Assembly (NCBI GenBank): GCA_030038295.1
Contig: JASHPF010000003.1
Location: forward strand, 1-38,315
Length of the DNA: 38,315 nt
Direction: 5' to 3'
Source: Streptosporangiaceae bacterium
Lineage (GTDB): Bacteria > Actinomycetota > Actinomycetes > Streptosporangiales > Streptosporangiaceae
Shown: in pieces, positions 33,609 through 38,315 of the stretch
Layout: every line of letters begins with the position of its first letter
Numbering within the stretch: the stretch's first letter is position 1
Notes under the pieces: generated by a model
Told to the model about the DNA's origin: nothing
Database searches by the model: none
What the model saw: only the letters and a program-made list of their open reading frames with translations
Translations under genes and position numbers: made by a program

Positions 33609-33657
33609 CGGCTCGCCCCCTCTCGCGCGCTCTCGCAATCCGATCAACTGCTGAGAC

Positions 33658-33681
33658 GACGCTGGTCGGTGCTTCGTGACA
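33658..33681 (-). promoter_or_regulatory. ECF41-type promoter in front of the sigma factor gene
   Basis: On the minus strand TGTCACG (plus 33675-33681) is followed 16 bases later by CGTC (plus 33658-33661), which agrees with the known ECF41 consensus of TGTCACA and CGTC as I recall it. It predicts a start near 33648, about 40 bases before the GTG, and hence autoregulation. Confidence 0.65.
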
Positions 33682-33709
33682 GGCCAGCTCGACCGCTGCC
33701 CAGGGGGTG

Positions 33710-34798
33710 TCAGGTCTCCGCCGACGCGGCGAACTCGGCCCGCACGCCGAGCAGCCGCACCGGGCGACGGTCGGGGAATTTGTCCAGCGCGGCGAGCGCC
33801 GCCTGCTCGATCTCCGACCGGTCGGCCGTCGGCGCGCTCAGCGGCACGCCGTGCGTACCGGTGAAGAACGGCCGGTAACGCACTTTCACGACTACTCGGA
33901 TGGCCGGCCGGCCCTCGGCCGCGACGTCCTCGCTGATCAGCCCGGCCAGCTGCGCGACCTCGGCGCGGACCCGGTCCCAGTCGTCGATGTCCTGCTGAAA
34001 GGTCACCTCCCGGCCGCGCGACCGCGGCACGTAGGGCTCACCGCTGACGTGCGAGCTGTCCAGGCCCCGCGCGGTGGCGACCAGCCACGGGCCGATCGTC
34101 GGGCCGAATCGGGCCGCGACGAGCCCGACGTCGGCGGCCGCCAGCTCGGACACCGTCGAGATGCCTAGCTCGGCGAGCTTCGCGGCGGTCTTGGCGCCGA
34201 TGCCCCACAGCGCGCTCACCGGCTCGCCGCCCAGCACCGCGAACCAGGTCGCGTGCGTCAGCCGGAACACCCCAGGCACCGGGCCCGCCGGTCGCGCGGC
34301 GGGTCCGGCTCCCGCTGCGCCGTCGCGACGCGGCTTGCCGAGGCCGGTGGCGAGCTTGGCCTGCAGCCTGTTCTCGCCGATGCCGACCGTGCTGTTGAGC
34401 TGCGTCGCCGCCTTGATGACCCGCTGGACCTCGCGGGCGAAGCGCTCCGGGTCGTCGGTGTTGACCGCGACAAACGCCTCGTCCCACCCCATTACCTCGG
34501 TGACCGCGCCGAGGCTGCGGAGCGCGCGCATCACCTCGTCCGATACGGCCTCGTACGCAGCCCGGTCGACGGGCAGGAAGACGCACTCCGGGCAGCGCCG
34601 CGCGGCCGTGCGAAGCGGCAGGCCGGAGTGGACGCCGAACTCTCGTGCCTCGTAAGAGGCGGTGGCGACCACGCCGCGCTTGGCCGGGTCGCCGTCGCCG
34701 CCCACCACCACCGGCTTGCCGCGCAGCTCAGGCCGCCGCAGCACCTCCACCGCGGCGATGAACTGGTCCAGGTCGACGTGCAGCACCCAGGCGGTCAC
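33710..34798 (-). CDS. dinB2: Y-family DNA polymerase IV, DinB2 type
   Basis: Translesion polymerase of 362 residues. Metal ligands are D9 and D11 (HVDLDQFIAAVE), D106 and E107 (GWDEAFVAV). SYEAREFGVHSGLPLRTAARRCP is the finger region; ALWGIGAKTAAKLAELGI is the thumb helix-hairpin-helix; RSRGREVTFQQDI begins the little finger. The position of the steric gate, normally Phe or Tyr, is I14, as in mycobacterial DinB2, where Leu allows ribonucleotides to be used. There is no beta-clamp motif at the C terminus that I can see. An Ala/Gly/Pro-rich insertion (about 157-172) follows the palm motif LATGLGKP. The start is GTG, 17 bases from the ATG of the divergent ybaK-like gene. Confidence 0.9.
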   Translation of the reverse strand: MTAWVLHVDLDQFIAAVEVLRRPELRGKPVVVGGDGDPAKRGVVATASYEAREFGVHSGLPLRTAARRCPECVFLPVDRAAYEAVSDEVMRALRSLGAVTEVMGWDEAFVAVNTDDPERFAREVQRVIKAATQLNSTVGIGENRLQAKLATGLGKPRRDGAAGAGPAARPAGPVPGVFRLTHATWFAVLGGEPVSALWGIGAKTAAKLAELGISTVSELAAADVGLVAARFGPTIGPWLVATARGLDSSHVSGEPYVPRSRGREVTFQQDIDDWDRVRAEVAQLAGLISEDVAAEGRPAIRVVVKVRYRPFFTGTHGVPLSAPTADRSEIEQAALAALDKFPDRRPVRLLGVRAEFAASAET

Positions 34799-34815
34799 GG
34801 CCCTAGTCTTGCCAC
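34799..34815. promoter_or_regulatory. 17-base bidirectional leaderless promoter gap
   Basis: TAGTCT at 34804-34809 ends six bases before the plus-strand ATG at 34816. Its complement gives AAGACT, which ends six bases before the minus-strand GTG at 34798. The two -10 boxes are therefore the same DNA read in opposite directions, and both messages would be leaderless. Confidence 0.5.
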
Positions 34816-35295
34816 ATGGCAGGCGGCGGCACCAGGGCGACCGACCAGCTCGCCAGGCTCGGGATCGCGCACGTCCTGCACCGCTACCGCCACGACCCGC
34901 GGCACCCTTCGTACGGCCAGGAGGCGAGCGAGGCGCTCCGCGTGCCGCCGGACCGGGTGTTCAAGACGCTGATCGCGGCCGTCGACGGAGCGCTGACGGT
35001 CGCGGTGGTGCCGGTGGCGGGCAGCCTCGACCTGAAGGCTCTCGCCGCCGCGATCGGCGGTAAGAAGGCCGTGCTGGCGGACCCGGATCAGGCAGAAAAG
35101 GCGTCGGGATACGTAACGGGCGGGATCGCGCCGGTCGGGCTCCGCAGGCCGCTGCCGGTGGTGGTGGACGAAACCGCGCTCGACCATCGGACCGTGTTCT
35201 GCAGCGCCGGCCAGCGCGGGCTGGAGATCGAACTGGCCCCTGCCGACCTGATCGCCGCCGCGGCTGCGCGCACGGCGCCCATCGCCAGGACCTGA
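34816..35295 (+). CDS. ybaK: YbaK/EbsC-type aminoacyl-tRNA deacylase
   Basis: Trans-editing enzyme of 159 residues that hydrolyses mischarged Cys-tRNA(Pro). It has the YbaK fold with K50 in VFKTLIAAVDG, VAVVPVAGSLDLKALAAAIG, a KASGYVTGGIAPVGLRRPLP segment and the final VFCSAGQRGLEIELAPADLI. Length is normal. There is no ribosome binding site; a TAGTCT box six bases before ATG indicates a leaderless message. It is divergent from dinB2 and ends three bases from the stop of the convergent GH15 gene. The call is firm at the family level; the tRNA substrate is inferred. Confidence 0.92.
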   Translation: MAGGGTRATDQLARLGIAHVLHRYRHDPRHPSYGQEASEALRVPPDRVFKTLIAAVDGALTVAVVPVAGSLDLKALAAAIGGKKAVLADPDQAEKASGYVTGGIAPVGLRRPLPVVVDETALDHRTVFCSAGQRGLEIELAPADLIAAAAARTAPIART

Positions 35296-35298
35296 GGC

Positions 35299-37389
35299 TC
35301 AGCGGTCCCCGTCCGGGTGCCGCAGCCGGGAGTTAGCCGGGCGGAGCCGGCCGTTCGCGCGATGCCGGGGCCGTTCCGATGCTCCGGCGAGCGCCGCCCT
35401 GGCTTCCTCCTCGTCGTGCTCGATGATGTGCATGACCGCATTGATCAGCGCGAGGTGGGTGAAGGCCTGCGGGAAGTTCCCGAGGTGCCGGCCCGAGCGG
35501 GCCTCGATCTCTTCCGCGTACAGCAACAGCGGGCTGGCGTGCGACAGTACCTTTTCGCACAGGTCCCTCGCGCGGTGGTGCTCACCGATCTCGGCCAGCG
35601 CCGAGACGAGCCAGAACGAGCAGATGGTAAACGTGCCCTCCGGGCTGTCCAGCCCGTCGTCGGTCTCCGTCGACCGGTACCGCAGCACCAGGCCGTCCTC
35701 GGTCAGCTCGTCGGCCACCGCCAGCACGGTCGCGCGTATCCGCGGGTCGTCCGCCGGCAGGAACCGCAGCAGCGGCATCAGCAGCAGCGAGGCGTCCAGC
35801 GCCGTCGTCTCGTAGTGCTGGCAGAAGACGCCCCGGTCGTCGACCGCGTTGGCGCAGATGTCGGCGTGGATTTCGTCCGCGGCGTACTGCCAGCGCCGGG
35901 CCGCGTCAGGGTCGTCCCTGATCCGCGCGAGCCGCGCACCGCGGTCGGCGGCCACCCAGCACATGAGCTTGGACGAGGTGAAGTGCCTCGGGCTGCCGCG
36001 CACCTCCCAGATGCCGCGGTCAGGCTCGCGCCAGTGCTCCAGCGCGTGCTCGACCTGGTTCCTGGCCATCTGCCAGACCCGTTCGTCCAGCCTGTCCCTG
36101 GACTTGGTGTGCAGGTAGAGGGAGTCGAGAACGACGCCCCACACGTCGTTCTGCTGTTGGGCGTACGCCTCGTTGCCGATCCGGACCGGCTGCGCGCCCT
36201 GGTAGCCGCGCAGGTGCTTGAGTATCTGCTCCGGCAGGTCGCTGCGGCCATCGATGCCGTAGACGATCTGCATGTCGCCGCGGTCCCGCTCGACGACGTC
36301 GGTGAGAAACGCGAAGTAGTCGCTGGCCTCCCAGTCAAAGCCGAGTGTGAACAGGCCCCAGAGCGCGAAGGTCGCGTCCCGGATCCAGCTGTACCGGTAA
36401 TCCCAGTTGCGCGCGCCGCCCGGGGTTTCCGGCAGCGAGGTCGTCGCCGCCGCGGCGATCGCGCCGGTAGGGGCGAACGTGAGCCCTTTCAGTGTCAGCG
36501 CGCTGCGGGCCAGGTGGCTGCGCCAGCGGTGGTCGGGGAACTCGCCCCGCGCCAGCCAGTGCTGCCAGTGGTGCGCGGTCCACACCTGCCGCTGGTACGC
36601 GTCGCCGTAATCCTCCGGCGGCAAGACGTGACCCCACGACAGCGCGACGTACCGGGTGTCCCCCTCGTGCAAGAGCGTCCGCGAGCGTGCGCTCGGCCCC
36701 TCAAGGCCGATCCGGATGTCCGACGTCAGCTTCACGGTCAGGTCGCTCTCGGCCGGCGAGACCGCCGCTTGGTAGTAGCCCCGGTCGGTGTGCCGCCAGC
36801 TGCCCCTGGCCTGGCCGTAGTCGAACACCGGCTCGCAGTCCATGACCAGCTGTGCGCTGCCCTGGACGCAGCGCACGGTGCGCAGCAGCGTGTGCTCGGC
36901 GTCATAGTCGGTCGGCGGCCTGGTGTGTGAGCTGCGACCCGGATGCTCGTGGCACCACGGTCCCATGAGCAAGCAGTCCCGGATGACGATCCAGCCCTCG
37001 TCGCAGTCCCAGCTGGTTTCCACGACGAGCGTGCCCGGCAGGTAGCGGCGGTCGGCCGGCTCGGAGACGTTCTCCGGCCCGAACCTGAACCGCCCCGCGT
37101 CCCGGTCCAGGATCGCGCCGAACACGCTCGGGGAGTCCATCCTGGGCAGGCACATCCACTCGATCGCGCCGCTCGGCGCGATGAGCGCCGTGACCTCGCA
37201 GTCCGACAGGAACGCGTAGTCGGCTATCGGCGGATAGGGCGAGAGCGCCGGGCCGCCCCCGTCCGCCCAGTCGCGCCTGGCCTGCCGCGGATCGCCCGGC
37301 GAGAGCGACACCGCCATCGCCGCGTGCACGGTCGGCCCCGCCCGGTCCGCCGACTCGGTGCCAGGAGGGCCGGGGAGGTCGGCGGTCAT
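35299..37389 (-). CDS. Glycoside hydrolase family 15 protein, trehalase- or glucoamylase-like
   Basis: A 696-residue cytoplasmic enzyme with an N-terminal beta-sandwich (about 30-270; PPIADYAFLSDCEVTALIAP, GAIEWMCLPRMDSPSVFG) and an (alpha/alpha)6-barrel. Key motifs are GGARNWDYRYSWIRDATFAL, GNEAYAQQQNDVWGVVLDSL, RGIWEVRG with the likely general acid E462, and AEEIEARSGRHLGNFPQAFT, which carries the general base. From memory it resembles the mycobacterial GH15 trehalases, so cleavage of trehalose to glucose is the best guess, but alpha-glucan hydrolysis cannot be excluded. ATG at 37389 fits the family; no clear ribosome binding site. It follows alkB on the same strand; a palindrome lies between them. 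Confidence 0.88.
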   Translation of the reverse strand: MTADLPGPPGTESADRAGPTVHAAMAVSLSPGDPRQARRDWADGGGPALSPYPPIADYAFLSDCEVTALIAPSGAIEWMCLPRMDSPSVFGAILDRDAGRFRFGPENVSEPADRRYLPGTLVVETSWDCDEGWIVIRDCLLMGPWCHEHPGRSSHTRPPTDYDAEHTLLRTVRCVQGSAQLVMDCEPVFDYGQARGSWRHTDRGYYQAAVSPAESDLTVKLTSDIRIGLEGPSARSRTLLHEGDTRYVALSWGHVLPPEDYGDAYQRQVWTAHHWQHWLARGEFPDHRWRSHLARSALTLKGLTFAPTGAIAAAATTSLPETPGGARNWDYRYSWIRDATFALWGLFTLGFDWEASDYFAFLTDVVERDRGDMQIVYGIDGRSDLPEQILKHLRGYQGAQPVRIGNEAYAQQQNDVWGVVLDSLYLHTKSRDRLDERVWQMARNQVEHALEHWREPDRGIWEVRGSPRHFTSSKLMCWVAADRGARLARIRDDPDAARRWQYAADEIHADICANAVDDRGVFCQHYETTALDASLLLMPLLRFLPADDPRIRATVLAVADELTEDGLVLRYRSTETDDGLDSPEGTFTICSFWLVSALAEIGEHHRARDLCEKVLSHASPLLLYAEEIEARSGRHLGNFPQAFTHLALINAVMHIIEHDEEEARAALAGASERPRHRANGRLRPANSRLRHPDGDR

Positions 37390-37449
37390 GGGGCTACCGT
37401 GCCCTGACACGCGCGGCGCCAACCACACACCGCATAACCGGTCTAAACA

Positions 37450-37463
37450 TGTCCGACCGGACA
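37450..37463. promoter_or_regulatory. Perfect palindrome between alkB and the GH15 gene
   Basis: TGTCCG-AC-CGGACA is a 14-base palindrome about 60 bases before the GH15 start and just past the alkB stop. It may be a repressor site for the GH15 gene. Confidence 0.45.
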
Positions 37464-37469
37464 GGATCC

Positions 37470-38099
37470 TCAGCGCACGCCGGCCGGACGGAACTGGACG
37501 CTGATCCTGGGCCCGGTGGGCCTCGCCGACTTCGGTATCGCGTGCTGCCAGGTGCGCTGGCAGCTGCCGCCCATGACCAGCAGGTCACCGTGCCCGAGGT
37601 CGTGCCGGAGCGTCGGGCCGCCCCCGGCCCTCGGGCGCAGCAGCAGCGGTCGCGGCGTGCCGAGCGAGAGGATCGCGACCATGGTGTCCTCGGTGCTGCC
37701 GCGGCCGATCGTGTCGCCATGCCAGGCGACGCTGTCGCGCCCGTCCCGGTACAGGCAGAGGCCCGCGGTCACGAACTCCTCGCCGAGGCCGGCCGCGTAG
37801 TGCTCGTTCAGCGCATCCCTCGCCGCCGTCACCAGCGGGTCAGGCAGCTCTTCTCCGGCGCCGTAGAAGCACAGCATTCGGGGGACGTCGACAACGCGCT
37901 CGTACATCCAGCGTCGCTCGGCGCGCCACGGGACGCCCGTGAGCAGCCGGGCGAACAGCTCGTCCGCCCCGGCCATCCAGCCGGGCAGCACGTCGATCCA
38001 CGCGCCGTGGGCGAGCTCGGTCCTTGACAGCCGACCGAGCGGACCCGGACCCGGCGACTCGGTCAGGTCGAGCAGGGAGCCCTGCAACGGCGCGGTCAT
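37470..38099 (-). CDS. alkB: AlkB-family Fe(II)/2-oxoglutarate dioxygenase (DNA alkylation repair)
   Basis: Oxidative demethylase of 1-methyladenine and 3-methylcytosine in DNA or RNA. The 209-residue protein has the iron ligands H127 and D129 (VAWHGDTIG) and H186 (TWQHAIPKS), and the 2-oxoglutarate-binding arginines R198 and R204 (RISVQFRP). LCLYRDGRDSVAWHGD and MGGSCQRTWQH are typical of bacterial AlkB. I chose ATG at 38099, because TAGTAT ends seven bases before it (leaderless). A GTG at 38147 overlaps the stop of the upstream partial gene as GTGA and would add 16 residues; coupling to that gene is the alternative. Confidence 0.9.
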   Translation of the reverse strand: MTAPLQGSLLDLTESPGPGPLGRLSRTELAHGAWIDVLPGWMAGADELFARLLTGVPWRAERRWMYERVVDVPRMLCFYGAGEELPDPLVTAARDALNEHYAAGLGEEFVTAGLCLYRDGRDSVAWHGDTIGRGSTEDTMVAILSLGTPRPLLLRPRAGGGPTLRHDLGHGDLLVMGGSCQRTWQHAIPKSARPTGPRISVQFRPAGVR

Positions 38100-38106
38100 G
38101 AGCTCG

Positions 38107-38112
38107 ATACTA
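38107..38112 (-). promoter_or_regulatory. -10 box for leaderless alkB
   Basis: On the minus strand TAGTAT lies seven bases before the alkB ATG. It is the closest match to the -10 consensus among the leaderless starts in the window. No -35 is evident at 17 bases. Confidence 0.5.
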
Positions 38113-38143
38113 CGCGCCAGGGTCAAATATTCGTTCGGATCAC

Positions 38144-38315
38144 TCACCCCGGCCTGGTCATGAGCCAGCGGGCGAACGTGAGCGACCCGGTCACGTCCGC
38201 CGTGTCGGTGGTGAGGCCGCCGGCCCGGAGCGTGCGGCCGAGCCTGCCGGGCAGCGGCAGCGGCAGCAGCGCCGCGGTCCGCCCGGCGGCCGATTGCCAC
38301 GTGCGGGCGAGGTCC
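38144..38315 (-). CDS. 3' end of an NAD(P)-binding (NmrA/SDR-like) protein, cut by the window edge
   Basis: The last 56 codons of a minus-strand gene, ending in TGA at 38144. The peptide runs from DLARTWQSAAGR through LLPLPLPGRLGRTLRAGGLT to FARWLMTRPG. This resembles the C-terminal end of atypical short-chain or NmrA-like proteins, where a helix and a PLPLPG-type loop follow the Rossmann domain. The Rossmann part lies outside the window, so the call is tentative. Codon bias supports it as real, and it is in position to be cotranscribed with alkB. Confidence 0.5.
   Translation of the reverse strand, partial: DLARTWQSAAGRTAALLPLPLPGRLGRTLRAGGLTTDTADVTGSLTFARWLMTRPG

Noticed and set aside
33609-33647. 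TTG start that would lengthen the ECF41 sigma factor by 13 residues
   Set aside because: The predicted ECF41 promoter starts transcription at about 33648, leaving no leader for TTG; GTG at 33608 has a good ribosome binding site.
35317-36930. A 537-codon open frame on the plus strand
   Set aside because: It is antisense to the GH15 enzyme and shows only Arg/Val/Pro-rich low-complexity sequence.
1-38315. CRISPR arrays, tRNA or rRNA genes, insertion sequences, prophage or restriction/defence genes
   Set aside because: I looked for regularly spaced repeats, cloverleaf sequences with GTTCGAATC-like arms, transposase motifs and nuclease or defence domains, and saw none.

Overview
The window is very GC-rich, gene-dense chromosomal DNA of an actinomycete. 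Strong GC bias at third codon positions, frequent GTG starts, many leaderless starts (a TAnnnT box 6-7 bases before the start codon) and actinobacterial marker proteins (BldC, DUF3073, PurS, valine dehydrogenase, DinB2, an ECF41 sigma factor) all point that way. The order purF-purM-DUF3073-vdh-bldC is, from memory, the same as in Streptomyces and its relatives, so a streptomycete or streptosporangia-like host is likely. The genus cannot be told. I see no rRNA, tRNA, CRISPR array, transposase, integrase or phage gene; this looks like core chromosome rather than an island.

Layout. 1-3.6 kb: an LCP-family cell-wall ligase (minus) and a FadE5-type acyl-CoA dehydrogenase (plus) with its own promoter and operator-like palindrome. 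3.7-7.6 kb (minus): an operon for a branched-chain 2-oxoacid dehydrogenase (E1 alpha, E1 beta, E2) plus a small Dabb protein. 7.9-15.8 kb: the purine cluster purS, an RsbW-like ATPase, purQ, purL, then (after a minus-strand membrane-anchored lectin-like gene) a sterol-carrier-like gene, purF and purM. 15.9-18.6 kb: DUF3073 and valine dehydrogenase (minus), an 855-base regulatory region full of palindromes, then bldC. 19.1-24.1 kb: an unknown disordered protein, a family A DNA polymerase, MscL with a zinc ribbon (minus), ArfB and an Erm-type rRNA methyltransferase. 24.2-26.3 kb (minus): a cupin, a DapC-like aminotransferase and a cold-shock protein. 26.7-31.3 kb: a DksA-like zinc-finger protein, an S9 peptidase, an atypical nucleoside diphosphate kinase (minus) and a winged-helix unknown. 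31.3-38.3 kb: a channel-like membrane protein, an ECF41 sigma factor with its own likely autoregulated promoter, DinB2, YbaK, a GH15 trehalase-like enzyme, AlkB, and the 3' end of an NAD(P)-binding protein cut by the window edge.

How the genes work together. PurF, PurS/Q/L and PurM catalyse steps 1, 4 and 5 of IMP synthesis; PurS, PurQ and the small PurL form one FGAM synthetase. The Bkd complex and valine dehydrogenase both belong to branched-chain amino-acid breakdown, giving acyl-CoAs that can prime branched fatty acids, and FadE5 oxidises acyl-CoAs. DinB2, AlkB and the ECF41 factor suggest a loose DNA-damage and stress theme near the right end.

The most unusual observations are regulatory: a nine-codon leaderless reading frame whose stop overlaps the purQ start; a purF -10 box built on the stop codon of the gene before it; a divergent dinB2/ybaK pair whose start codons are 17 bases apart; an ECF41-type promoter in front of the ECF41 gene; and a long, structured bldC leader that ends in a six-codon Lys-rich frame. 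Among proteins, MscL with a four-cysteine ribbon, the atypical nucleoside diphosphate kinase and the RsbW-like ATPase with a long insertion stand out. I found no clear multi-gene system that looks wholly new.
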